Source: Promicromonospora sp049532985 (GTDB lineage Bacteria; Actinomycetota; Actinomycetes; Actinomycetales; Cellulomonadaceae). From it: 64,000 bases of DNA. Below the pieces are notes generated by a model, which saw only the letters and a list, made by a program, of their open reading frames with translations, was not told where the DNA came from and did not search any database. Below are positions 8,641 through 16,318 of the stretch, one piece after another. The stretch covers positions 1,736,001 through 1,800,000 of the forward strand of contig NZ_CP186693.1 in NCBI RefSeq assembly GCF_049532985.1, in the 5' to 3' direction. The first letter of the stretch is position 1, and each line of letters begins with the position of its first letter. The position numbers and the translations under genes were made by a program.

Positions 8641-8676
8641 GTGCCGTCGGTCCCGGGGTTGCGGGCCCATGGTCCC
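8641..8676. promoter_or_regulatory. Pair of DosR/DevR-like boxes between usp and the DUF1876 operon
   Basis: GGGCCCATGGTCCC (8663-8676) matches GGGxCnnnnGxCCC fully. GTGCCGTCGGTCCC (8641-8654) matches at 9 of 10. Starts are exactly 22 bp apart. The pair lies about 80 bp from each divergent start codon. Confidence 0.6.
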
Positions 8677-8757
8677 TGGTGCCGCACGGACCGCCGGAGA
8701 AGGGTGGGAGCACGCCCGCCGCGCGCGGGGCGGAACCCGACCGACGGGAGCAGTGCC

Positions 8758-9039
8758 ATGACCCACACCTGGAACGTCTCCATCCGGCTCTTCGACGCGG
8801 ACGACATCGAGCGCTCCGGCACCCTGACCGCCGCCCACGCCGTGCTGACCACGTCGAGCGGCACCACGCTCGCCGGGCACGGCCGGGCCCGGCGCAACCC
8901 GCAGGACGCGCAGGTCGCCGAGATCGGCGAGGAGCTCGCGGCCGCCCGCGCCCTGCGCGACCTGGCGGACCGGCTGCTGCGGGCGACGTCGGACGACATC
9001 GCCCAGATCGAGCACCACCCGGTCCACGTGCACCCATGA
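8758..9039 (+). CDS. DUF1876 protein (Rv1738/Rv2632c-like)
   Basis: 93 residues. The order of conserved blocks, including GHGRARRNP, AEIGEELAAARALRDLADRL and DDIAQIEHHP, matches Rv1738 and Rv2632c. Rv1738 is a strongly DosR-induced small protein with a fold like ribosome hibernation factors (family knowledge). The predicted role is therefore shutting down translation in dormancy, by homology only. The ATG follows a short GGGAG-containing leader. Its stop codon overlaps the next gene's ATG (ATGA at 9036-9039), so it leads a three-gene operon with the HAD phosphatase and GH65 phosphorylase. Confidence 0.85.
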   Translation: MTHTWNVSIRLFDADDIERSGTLTAAHAVLTTSSGTTLAGHGRARRNPQDAQVAEIGEELAAARALRDLADRLLRATSDDIAQIEHHPVHVHP

Positions 9040-9809
9040 CCGGTCCCGCGGTCCTGGACCTGGCGGCGGTCGACGCCGTCGTGCTGGACACGGACGGCGT
9101 GGTCACCGACACCGCCCGCACCCACGCGGCGGCCTGGAAACGCGCCTTCGACGAGGTGCTCCGGGACGCCTCCGCGCGCTCGGGACGCCCGCAGCCGCCG
9201 TTCGACGTCGAGCGGGACTACCTGCCCTACGTCGACGGCCGGGCACGGGCCGACGGCGCGCGGGCGTTCCTGGCGTCGCGCGGGATCGTGCTGCCCGAGG
9301 GGCCCGGCGCCGGCACGCTCGACGCCCTGCTGGCGCGCAAGAACCGCTCCTTCCTCGCGGAGGTGGCCGGGCACGGGGTGCGCGCCTTCCCGTCCACGGT
9401 GGCCCTGCTGCGCGAGCTGCGGCGGGGCGGCGTCCGCGTCGCGGTGGTCTCGGCCAGCCGCAACTGTGCCCGGGTGCTGCACGCGGCGGGTATGGACGGC
9501 CTCGTGGACGTGCGGGTGGACGGCGTCGACGCCGACCGGCTGGGCCTGGCGGGCAAGCCGGACCCCGCGCTGTTCCTGGAGGCGGCGCGGCGCCTGGGCG
9601 TACCACCGGGCCGGTGCGCGGTGGTCGAGGACGCCCTGGTCGGGGTGGAGGCAGGCCGGACCGGGGGTTTCGCCGTGGTGATCGGGGTGGACCGGCACGG
9701 CCGCCTCGCCTGGGAGATGCGCGAGGCGGGAGCGGACGTCGTGGTGGCGGACCTGGCCGACGTCGTCGTGGCAAGGAGGGCAGATGCACCGCACCGTCCT
9801 GTCGTATGA
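9036..9809 (+). CDS. pgmB: Beta-phosphoglucomutase-type HAD hydrolase
   Basis: 257 residues. The HAD nucleophile and acid/base pair are in LDTDGVVTDTA (Asp18, Asp20). Later motifs are VVSASRN, the Lys-containing LAGKPDP and VVEDALVGVEAGRTGG, all typical of beta-phosphoglucomutase. The enzyme converts beta-glucose 1-phosphate to glucose 6-phosphate. Its gene overlaps the GH65 phosphorylase gene by 26 bp, and that enzyme family releases beta-glucose 1-phosphate, so the two form a phosphorolytic route for alpha-glucosyl disaccharides. In Mycobacterium tuberculosis the DosR gene Rv2006 fuses HAD and GH65 domains; here they are separate. Confidence 0.9.
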   Translation: MTGPAVLDLAAVDAVVLDTDGVVTDTARTHAAAWKRAFDEVLRDASARSGRPQPPFDVERDYLPYVDGRARADGARAFLASRGIVLPEGPGAGTLDALLARKNRSFLAEVAGHGVRAFPSTVALLRELRRGGVRVAVVSASRNCARVLHAAGMDGLVDVRVDGVDADRLGLAGKPDPALFLEAARRLGVPPGRCAVVEDALVGVEAGRTGGFAVVIGVDRHGRLAWEMREAGADVVVADLADVVVARRADAPHRPVV

Positions 9810-12498
9810 GGGGTTCGACCCCGCCGCCGAGGGGCTGCGCGAGGCGCTGTGCACGCTCGGCAACGGGTACGTCGCGACGCGCGGCGCCGCCCCGGAGTCG
9901 GTGGCCGACGGCGTCCACTACCCGGGCACCTACCTCGCCGGCTGCTACGACCGGCTGATCTCCGTGGTGGCGGGCGCTACGGTGGAGAACGAGGACCTGG
10001 TCAACATGCCCAACTGGCTGCCGCTCCGGTTCCGCATCCCGGGCCAGGACTGGTTCACGCTGGACGGCACGGCCGTGCTGGACCACCGGCAGGACCTGGA
10101 CCTGCGGCAGGGCGTGCTCGTCCGGCGCACGCGGTTCCGGGACCCGGTCGGCCGGGTGCTCGCGGTGACGCAGCGTCGCATCGTGTCGATGCACGACCAG
10201 CACGTGGCGGCGCTGGAGACCACCTTCGTGGCGGAGAACTGGTCGGGCACCCTCGAGGTGCGGGCGAGCCTGGACGGGCGGGTGACCAACTCCGGGGTGG
10301 CCCGGTACCGGGACCTCGACGGCCGGCACCTGGTCCCGGTGGGCGAGGGGTACGACCCGGGCGCGGGCGTGGCCTGGCTGGAGGTCCGGACGGCCACGTC
10401 GCAGGTCCGGGTGGCGCAGGCGGCGGCCGTGGTCGTCGACCTGCCGGAACGGGTGACGGCCGGTTTCGAGCACCGCACCGGGGAGTCGGCGGTCCGGCTG
10501 TGGCCGGAGCTGGCCGAAGGGGTGCCGCTGCGGGTCGAGAAGCGCGTCGCGGTCTACACCTCGCGGGACCCGGCCATCTTCGAGCCGCTGCACGCCGCAC
10601 GCCGGCACGCCGCCCGGATCCCGCCGTTCGACGACCTCCTGGCCGAGCAGGCCCGTTCCTGGGAGCGCCTCTGGGACCGGTGCGCGCTCGTCGTACCGGG
10701 CGAGCCGCAGCGGGCGCTCGACCTGTACGTCTTCCACCTGCTGCAGACCCTCTCGGTGCACACGGCGCACCTGGACGCCGGCATGCCTGCCCGCGGCCTG
10801 CACGGGGAGGCCTACCGGGGCCACGTGTTCTGGGACGAGCTGTTCGTGTTCCCGTTCCTGCTCCTGTGCCTGCCCCGGGTGGCCCGGTCGCTGCTCATGT
10901 ACCGCTGGCGGCGCCTGCCCCGGGCCCGGACCGCCGCCGAGGACGCCGGGTACCGGGGCGCGATGTACCCGTGGCAGAGCGGGAGCGACGGCCGCGACGA
11001 GACGCAGCGCCTGCACCTCAACCCGGCCTCGGGCCGGTGGGTCGAGGACCACTCGCACCTGCAGCGGCACGTGGGGCTCGCGGTGGCGCACGACGTCTGG
11101 CAGTACTACCAGGCCACGGGTGACATGGCGTTCATGCACTCCTACGGCGTCGAGATGCTCGTCGAGATCGCTCGCTTCTGGTGCGCCCTGGCGACGTACG
11201 ACGCGGACGCCGACCGCTACGACATCCGCGGGGTCATGGGGCCCGACGAGTACCACGACGCCTACCCGGACGCGGCCCGGCCGGGCATCGACAACAACGC
11301 CTACACCAACGTCATGGTCACCCGGGTGCTCGGGTACGCGCTGGACGGGCTCGACCTGCTGCCCGAGACGGAGCGCGAGGCCCTGTGCCGCCGGCTCGGC
11401 CTGCACGAGCAGGAGCGGGAGCTGTTCGCGCACGTCCGGCGGCGGATGCGCGTGGTGTTCCACGGCGACGGCGTGATCAGCCAGTTCGAGGGTTACGAAC
11501 GGCTCGCGGAGCTGGACTGGGCGGCCTACCGGGCCCGGTACGGCTCCGTGCGCCGCCTCGACCGGATCCTGGAGGCCGAGGGCGACTCCGTGCACCGGTA
11601 CCAGGTCTCCAAGCAGGCCGACGTGCTCATGCTGGTCTACCTCCTGGGCGAGCACGGCCTGCGTGACGCGCTGGCGTCGCTCGGCTACGACCTCGACCGC
11701 GCGGCGCTCGACCGGACCGTGGACTACTACCTGGCGCGGACCAGCCACGGGTCCACGCTGAGCGCGGTGGTCCACGCCTGGGTGCTCGCCCGCCGGGACC
11801 GGCGGGCGTCGTGGCGCTTCTTCCGCGAGGCGCTCGACAGCGACATCGCCGACGTCCAGGGCGGGACCACCGCGGAGGGCGTGCACCTGGGGGCCATGGC
11901 GGGCAGCATCGACCTCGTGCAGCGCTGCTACACGGGGCTGGAGCTGTCCGGCGACGTGCTCCGGCTGGCGCCCCGGCTGCCCGACGAGCTCGCGGAGCTG
12001 AGCTTCCGCCTGCGCTACCGCGGCCACCGGGGGATCGAGGTGCGGTGCACCCACGACAGCGTGCGCATCAGCGTGCCCCCGTCGCGCCAGCCCGCGATCA
12101 CGGTCGCGCTGCACGGGCAGGAGCGCACGCTGGGTCCGGGCCAGGCCTGGCTCTGGCGCGCCCCGGCCGGCGAGCCGGGGGAGGTCCCGGGAGGCCCGGG
12201 GCACGCGGACGCTCCGGAGCCTGCGGGAGCGGCGGCACCCGCGGCGGACGTGGAACCTGCGGCGGACGTGGAACGTGCGGCCGACGTGGAACCTGCGGCG
12301 GACGTGGCGCCTGCGACGGACGTGGCACCCGCGGCGGACGTGGCACCCGCGGCGGACGTGGAACCTGCGGCCGACGTGGCGTCCGCTGTGGACGTGGCGC
12401 CGGCCGCGGACCTGGAGCCCGCCGGAACCGAGCCGGAGGCAGCGGCCACGGAGCCGGGTCCCGCACCAGGGCCGTCGGCTGGTCCTACAGGACCGTGA
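9784..12498 (+). CDS. Glycoside hydrolase family 65 phosphorylase with repetitive acidic tail
   Basis: 904 residues; GH65 enzymes are usually about 750-800. The N-terminal beta-sandwich (about 1-260) leads to an alpha/alpha barrel with the catalytic Glu in GPDEYHDAY (about 489) and the phosphate-binding loop SHGSTLS (about 654). GH65 members phosphorolyse trehalose, maltose, kojibiose or nigerose to beta-glucose 1-phosphate; the substrate cannot be read here. The ATG has a near-perfect ribosome site (AAGGAGGG). From residue 820 the protein carries ten six-residue repeats (AADVEP-like) and a Pro/Ala/Glu end, a tail unrelated to catalysis. Its 3' end overlaps the convergent PIG-L-like gene by 14 bp. 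Confidence 0.92.
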   Translation: MHRTVLSYEGFDPAAEGLREALCTLGNGYVATRGAAPESVADGVHYPGTYLAGCYDRLISVVAGATVENEDLVNMPNWLPLRFRIPGQDWFTLDGTAVLDHRQDLDLRQGVLVRRTRFRDPVGRVLAVTQRRIVSMHDQHVAALETTFVAENWSGTLEVRASLDGRVTNSGVARYRDLDGRHLVPVGEGYDPGAGVAWLEVRTATSQVRVAQAAAVVVDLPERVTAGFEHRTGESAVRLWPELAEGVPLRVEKRVAVYTSRDPAIFEPLHAARRHAARIPPFDDLLAEQARSWERLWDRCALVVPGEPQRALDLYVFHLLQTLSVHTAHLDAGMPARGLHGEAYRGHVFWDELFVFPFLLLCLPRVARSLLMYRWRRLPRARTAAEDAGYRGAMYPWQSGSDGRDETQRLHLNPASGRWVEDHSHLQRHVGLAVAHDVWQYYQATGDMAFMHSYGVEMLVEIARFWCALATYDADADRYDIRGVMGPDEYHDAYPDAARPGIDNNAYTNVMVTRVLGYALDGLDLLPETEREALCRRLGLHEQERELFAHVRRRMRVVFHGDGVISQFEGYERLAELDWAAYRARYGSVRRLDRILEAEGDSVHRYQVSKQADVLMLVYLLGEHGLRDALASLGYDLDRAALDRTVDYYLARTSHGSTLSAVVHAWVLARRDRRASWRFFREALDSDIADVQGGTTAEGVHLGAMAGSIDLVQRCYTGLELSGDVLRLAPRLPDELAELSFRLRYRGHRGIEVRCTHDSVRISVPPSRQPAITVALHGQERTLGPGQAWLWRAPAGEPGEVPGGPGHADAPEPAGAAAPAADVEPAADVERAADVEPAADVAPATDVAPAADVAPAADVEPAADVASAVDVAPAADLEPAGTEPEAAATEPGPAPGPSAGPTGP
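12241..12420 (+). repeat. 18-bp in-frame tandem repeat in the GH65 tail
   Basis: Ten consecutive 18-bp units encode AADVEP and variants (AADVER, AADVAP, ATDVAP, AADVAS, AVDVAP, AADLEP). The period is exactly six codons, so length changes keep the frame. The repeat gives an acidic, Ala/Pro-rich, probably extended tail. Confidence 0.93.
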
Positions 12499-13159
12499 GC
12501 AGGTCCCGCGGCCGGTCGGCGCCGCTCAGGGACAGGACCGGGTCCTCGGCCCCGGGAGCGCCCTGGCACGCGATCGCGGCCCGCTGCCGGGCCCGGTCGC
12601 AGTCCACCGGGATCATCCCGTCGGCCCGGCCGGCGAGGAGAGGCGGTACGTCTGCGGCGGCGGCCGCCTCCGGCCCCGGCACCCAGCCGTAGACCGGGCA
12701 GTGCAGCCTGGCCCCCACACGCCGCGCGGCGCGCATCGCCCGGACGAGGTCCGGGTGGGCGCCGGGGGCGCGGGCGTCGACGGTCAGCACCGCGTCGACC
12801 GGCCCGGCGACCGAACGCAGCTCGCACGCGAGGGTCTCGGGCGGGTTCCACTGGAGGTGCGCGGCGCCGTGGTCGAGGAGGACCGCCTCCCGGGCGCCCA
12901 GCAGCCGGGTGGCCTGGAGCAGCTCGGCCGCGTCGCCGGGGCGCCGGCGTCGCTCCGGGTCGGGGCCCGGCTCGTGCGTGAGGCACACGATCTGCACGAC
13001 GGTCCCGGCCGCGGCGAACGCCGCGATGACGCCGCCGAGCGCGTGGGTGACGTCGAAGGGGTGCGAGCACACCACCAGCAGCCGCCTGCTCTCGGGCGGG
13101 GGACAGGTCGTCGTCCGACCTTGCGCCGGGGCGACGTCGATGACGGTCGTGGCTCTCAT
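12485..13159 (-). CDS. PIG-L deacetylase-like protein lacking the catalytic aspartate
   Basis: 224 residues with the PIG-L / MshB-type fold: a Rossmann-like start (LLVVCSHPFD) and a downstream GAHPDLV with a likely zinc-ligand His near 135. In active members the first motif is HPDD, where the first Asp is the general base and the second a zinc ligand. Here it reads HPFD (residues 33-36), so the metal-binding His and Asp are kept but the base is replaced by Phe. De-N-acetylation is therefore doubtful. The ATG is preceded by GAGGAG. The gene is divergent from a universal stress gene with a DosR-like box between them. Confidence 0.75.
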   Translation of the reverse strand: MRATTVIDVAPAQGRTTTCPPPESRRLLVVCSHPFDVTHALGGVIAAFAAAGTVVQIVCLTHEPGPDPERRRRPGDAAELLQATRLLGAREAVLLDHGAAHLQWNPPETLACELRSVAGPVDAVLTVDARAPGAHPDLVRAMRAARRVGARLHCPVYGWVPGPEAAAAADVPPLLAGRADGMIPVDCDRARQRAAIACQGAPGAEDPVLSLSGADRPRDLLTVL

Positions 13160-13251
13160 GGCTCCTCCTCGCGGACGGTTCAGCGGACGGCGTCCGGACC
13201 CGGACGAACCGGCCCCTGCTCCACGGTTGCTCCGCCGCCCGGGCCGGGGCA

Positions 13252-13265
13252 GGGGCGAAGGTCCC
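13252..13265. promoter_or_regulatory. Single DosR/DevR-like box
   Basis: GGGGCGAAGGTCCC matches GGGxCnnnnGxCCC at all fixed positions. It is 137 bp upstream of the universal stress gene at 13403 and 92 bp from the divergent PIG-L-like start. No convincing second box was found 22 bp away on either side. Confidence 0.5.
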
Positions 13266-13402
13266 TCCGCTGCCGGTGAACGTCCTGGGTCACGGTGACC
13301 TTTGCCTCGTGCCGCACGCCGGCCCGGACGGCAGGCTCGGAGGGCAGCCAGGGAAAGGCAGCCAGGGAAAGGCGCAGTGCAGAACGAAGGGGAGTGGTGG
13401 CC

Positions 13403-14338
13403 ATGAGTGCCGTCGAGCGTCCCGCCCCGGTCGTCGTCGCCGTGGACGGGAGCACGCGCAGCGCGGGTGCGGTCCGGTACGCCGTGGGCGAGGCCCGCAG
13501 ACGGGGCAGCGGGGTACGCGTGGTCCACGTGGTGCCCGCGCCGTTGCCCGAGGGCGGGCTCTGGCCCGCGCAGGCCGGCGACGTCACCTACCTGGAACGC
13601 TCGGGCACCGACACCGTGCGGCGGGAGGTGGCGGCGATCCGCGCCGTCGCCCCGGGCATGGAGGTCGAGCCGGTGGTCGCCGCGGGCCCGCGCGTGGCCC
13701 GGCTCGTCGAGGCGGCCGCCACGGGTGGCCTGATGGTGCTCGGCCGCGAGACCCGGCACGGCGTCGAGCGCCTGGTCACGGGGACCACGACGGCGGACGT
13801 CGCCGCCCGTGCGGCCGTCCCCGTCGTGGTCGTGCCGGCCCGGTGGCAGGACGGCGGCCACGGCCGGGTCGTCGTCGGGGTCAAGACGCTCGCGGGCGCG
13901 GACGAGCTGCTGGCGCACGCGTTCGCCGAGGCCGCGGCGCGGCACGCGGTGCTGCGCGTGGTGCACGCCGTGGAGATCCCGGGCCTCGCCACCGACCTCG
14001 GCGTCGCGGCCGCCTACGTGGGCGAGTCGGTGGAGAACGCGTCCCGGTTGCTGCGCCGGCTGGTGGACGACTGGTCGGCCGTGCACCCCGCGGTCGAGGT
14101 GGAGACCCGGGTGGTCCAGGGGCTCCCGGACAAGGTCCTGGCGGAGGCCGCCGCCGACGCCGACGTGCTGGTGGTCGCGCGACACCGGCGCGGCCTGCGG
14201 CACCCGGTCCGCCTGGGCTCGACGCCGCGAGCGGTGCTGGGCACGTGCGACACGCCGGTCGAGATCCTTCCCCTCCCCGGGGAGCCGACGGCGATGCCCC
14301 TCGTGCTCGAGAGCGACGGGGAGGTCCTCAAGGACTGA
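13403..14338 (+). CDS. Tandem-domain universal stress protein
   Basis: 311 residues with two UspA domains. The first opens with VVVAVDGSTRSAGAVRYA, the second with VVVGVKTLAGADELL. The second ends in HRRGLRHPVRLGSTPRAVL, a loose version of the ATP-binding loop. The first loop (GRETRHGVERLVTGTTT) departs more from the GxxGx9GS consensus, so nucleotide binding by that half is uncertain. The ATG at 13403 follows AAGGGGAG; an in-frame start at 13295 would have no ribosome site and a leader unlike any Usp. Its promoter region holds one DosR-like box. Confidence 0.9.
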   Translation: MSAVERPAPVVVAVDGSTRSAGAVRYAVGEARRRGSGVRVVHVVPAPLPEGGLWPAQAGDVTYLERSGTDTVRREVAAIRAVAPGMEVEPVVAAGPRVARLVEAAATGGLMVLGRETRHGVERLVTGTTTADVAARAAVPVVVVPARWQDGGHGRVVVGVKTLAGADELLAHAFAEAAARHAVLRVVHAVEIPGLATDLGVAAAYVGESVENASRLLRRLVDDWSAVHPAVEVETRVVQGLPDKVLAEAAADADVLVVARHRRGLRHPVRLGSTPRAVLGTCDTPVEILPLPGEPTAMPLVLESDGEVLKD

Positions 14339-14340
14339 GC

Positions 14341-14388
14341 CGTCAGGGACGCGTCAGAGTCCCGCGCCGGGGCGTCAGGAAACCGTCA
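14341..14388. promoter_or_regulatory. Four CGTCA repeats upstream of the kdp operon (candidate KdpE sites)
   Basis: CGTCA occurs at 14341, 14352, 14373 and 14384, with spacings of 11, 21 and 11 bp, all in the same orientation and on roughly one helical face. OmpR-family regulators such as KdpE bind direct repeats at about 11-bp period. The array ends 43 bp before the first ATG of the operon. A similar pair lies upstream of trkH. Binding by KdpE is inferred. Confidence 0.45.
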
Positions 14389-14431
14389 ACGTCTCCGTCC
14401 GGGGGTGCCGCGGGGGCGTAGACCAGGCCTT

Positions 14432-14554
14432 ATGAATCTCCTCGACCTGGTGTTCCCGGTGGTGACCGTGGTGTGCTTCGCCGCGATCGCGGTCGTCGCC
14501 CGCCGCGCCGCCGCGTCCGACACGTCGTCCGACCCGCTCGGGAGGCGGAAGTGA
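14432..14554 (+). CDS. Small membrane protein preceding kdpF
   Basis: 40 residues beginning MNLLDLVFPVVTVVCFAAIA: one hydrophobic helix (about 5-23) followed by a basic, Ser/Asp-rich cytoplasmic tail ending GRRK. The stop overlaps the GTG of kdpF (GTGA at 14551-14554), as in translationally coupled genes. It is not KdpF, which follows. It could be a second small Kdp-associated peptide or a coupling leader. I do not recognise a family. Confidence 0.6.
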   Translation: MNLLDLVFPVVTVVCFAAIAVVARRAAASDTSSDPLGRRK

Positions 14555-14643
14555 ACCCCTTCGACGCCATCGGCCTCGTCCTGACCCTGGCCGGTCTCGT
14601 GTACCTGTTCGTCGCGCTGCTGCGCAGCGACCGGACCCGGTGA
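14551..14643 (+). CDS. kdpF: KdpF, small subunit of the K+-transporting ATPase
   Basis: 30 residues with one transmembrane helix (GLVLTLAGLVYLFVALL) and a short charged tail, matching the size and layout of KdpF (29 residues in E. coli). KdpF stabilises the KdpABC complex. GTG start overlaps the stop of the preceding small ORF; kdpA begins 7 bp after its stop. Confidence 0.82.
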   Translation: MNPFDAIGLVLTLAGLVYLFVALLRSDRTR

Positions 14644-14650
14644 TCGCGCC

Positions 14651-16318
14651 GTGACCACCCAGACCTGGTACGCCGTCGCACAGATCGGCGTCCTTCTCGT
14701 CCTGCTGGCCGTCGTCCACGCGCCGCTGGGCGCGTACATGGCCCGCGTCTACACCAGCCCGAACCACCTGCGCGTCGAGAAGGCGTTCTACCGCGCCGTC
14801 CGCGTGGACCCCGACGCCGAGCAGCGCTGGATCACCTACCTGCTGTCCCTGCTGGGCTTCTCCCTCGTCTCCGTCCTGGTCCTGTACGCCCTGGGCCGGC
14901 TGCAGGAGCACCTGCCGTGGAACCTGGGCTTCACGGGCCTGGACCCGGCCGGCGCCTGGAACACGGCGGTCAGCTTCACCACCAACACCAACTGGCAGTG
15001 GTACTCGGGTGAGGCCGCCACGGGTCACCTGCTGCAGATGGCGGGCTTCACCGTGCAGAACTTCGTGTCGGCCTCGGTCGGCATGGCCGTCGCGATCGCG
15101 CTGGTGCGCGGCTTCGCCCGCTCCGGCACGGACGCGCGCATCGGCAACTTCTGGACCGACCTGACCCGCGGTGTCTCGCGGATCCTGCTGCCGCTCTCGT
15201 TCGTCGTCGCGATCGTCCTGATCGCCGCGGGCGTCATCCAGAACCTCGACCCGCACACCGCGATCACCACCGTCGAGGGCGCCACGCAGCACGTACTGGG
15301 CGGCCCGGTGGCCTCGCAGGAGGCCGTCAAGGACCTCGGCACCAACGGCGGCGGGTTCTTCAACGCGAACTCCGCGCACCCCTTCGAGAACCCCACCCCG
15401 TTCACCAACATCATCGAGATCTTCCTGCTCCTGGTGATCCCGTTCACCCTGCCCCGCACGTTCGGCATCATGGTCGGCGACAAGCGGCAGGGCTGGAGCA
15501 TCCTCGGCGTCATGGCGGGCCTGTGGGCCCTGGGCGTCGCGCTGGCCACCTGGTCGGAGCTGGCCGGCCCGGGTGCCGCGCCCGAGGCGGCCGGTGCCGC
15601 TCTGGAGGGCAAGGAGACCCGGTTCGGGCCGGCGGGCAGCGCGCTGTTCGCGGTGTCCACCACGGCGACGTCCACGGGGTCCGTGAACGCGATGCACGAC
15701 AGCCTCACGGCGCCCAGCGGCGGCATCACGATCTTCAACATGCTGCTCGGCGAGATCGCTCCCGGCGGCGTCGGGGCGGGCCTGTACGGCATGCTTGTGC
15801 TCGCCGTCGTGGCCGTGTTCATCGCGGGCCTCATGGTGGGCCGCACGCCCGAGTACCTGGGCAAGAAGATCGGCCGCCAGGAGATGACGCTGGTGGCGCT
15901 CTACGTGCTGACGACGCCGGCGCTCGTGCTGGTCGGCACGGCCCTGTCGGTCGTGACCGAACCGGGTCTGGCCAGCGTCCAGGAGACGGGCCCGCACGGG
16001 CTGTCCGAGGTGCTGTACGCCTTCGCCTCGGCCGCCAACAACAACGGCTCGGCCTTCGCGGGCCTGTCCGCCGGCACCCCCTGGTACGAGTGGCTCCAGG
16101 GCTTCGCGATGCTCCTGGGCCGCTTCGTCCCGATCGCCCTGGTGCTGGCCCTGGCCGGCCGCCTGGCCGCCCAGACCTCGGTCCCCGCCTCGGCGGGCAC
16201 GCTGCCCACCCACCGGCCGCTGTTCGCCGGCCTGCTCGCGGGCGTCGCGCTGATCGTCGTCGGCCTCACCTTCATCCCCGTCCTCTCCCTCGGCCCCGTC
16301 GTGGAGTCCCTCTCATGA
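14651..16318 (+). CDS. kdpA: Potassium-transporting ATPase subunit KdpA
   Basis: 555 residues, normal for KdpA, the potassium-selective membrane subunit related to the Trk/Ktr superfamily. Multiple hydrophobic segments run throughout, and the selectivity-filter regions include FTTNTNWQWYSG, GTNGGGFFNANSAHPFENP and ASAANNNGSAFAG, all well conserved in the family. The GTG start has no strong ribosome site and may be coupled to kdpF. Its stop overlaps the ATG of kdpB (ATGA). Confidence 0.97.
   Translation: MTTQTWYAVAQIGVLLVLLAVVHAPLGAYMARVYTSPNHLRVEKAFYRAVRVDPDAEQRWITYLLSLLGFSLVSVLVLYALGRLQEHLPWNLGFTGLDPAGAWNTAVSFTTNTNWQWYSGEAATGHLLQMAGFTVQNFVSASVGMAVAIALVRGFARSGTDARIGNFWTDLTRGVSRILLPLSFVVAIVLIAAGVIQNLDPHTAITTVEGATQHVLGGPVASQEAVKDLGTNGGGFFNANSAHPFENPTPFTNIIEIFLLLVIPFTLPRTFGIMVGDKRQGWSILGVMAGLWALGVALATWSELAGPGAAPEAAGAALEGKETRFGPAGSALFAVSTTATSTGSVNAMHDSLTAPSGGITIFNMLLGEIAPGGVGAGLYGMLVLAVVAVFIAGLMVGRTPEYLGKKIGRQEMTLVALYVLTTPALVLVGTALSVVTEPGLASVQETGPHGLSEVLYAFASAANNNGSAFAGLSAGTPWYEWLQGFAMLLGRFVPIALVLALAGRLAAQTSVPASAGTLPTHRPLFAGLLAGVALIVVGLTFIPVLSLGPVVESLS

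Noticed and set aside
13273..13286. Second DosR-like box near 13252
   Set aside because: Four of ten fixed positions mismatch and spacing is 21 bp; treated as chance.
14346..14363. GGGAC...GTCCC inverted repeat upstream of kdp as a DosR box
   Set aside because: The central spacer is 8 bp rather than the 4 bp of the other boxes, and the element coincides with the CGTCA repeats.
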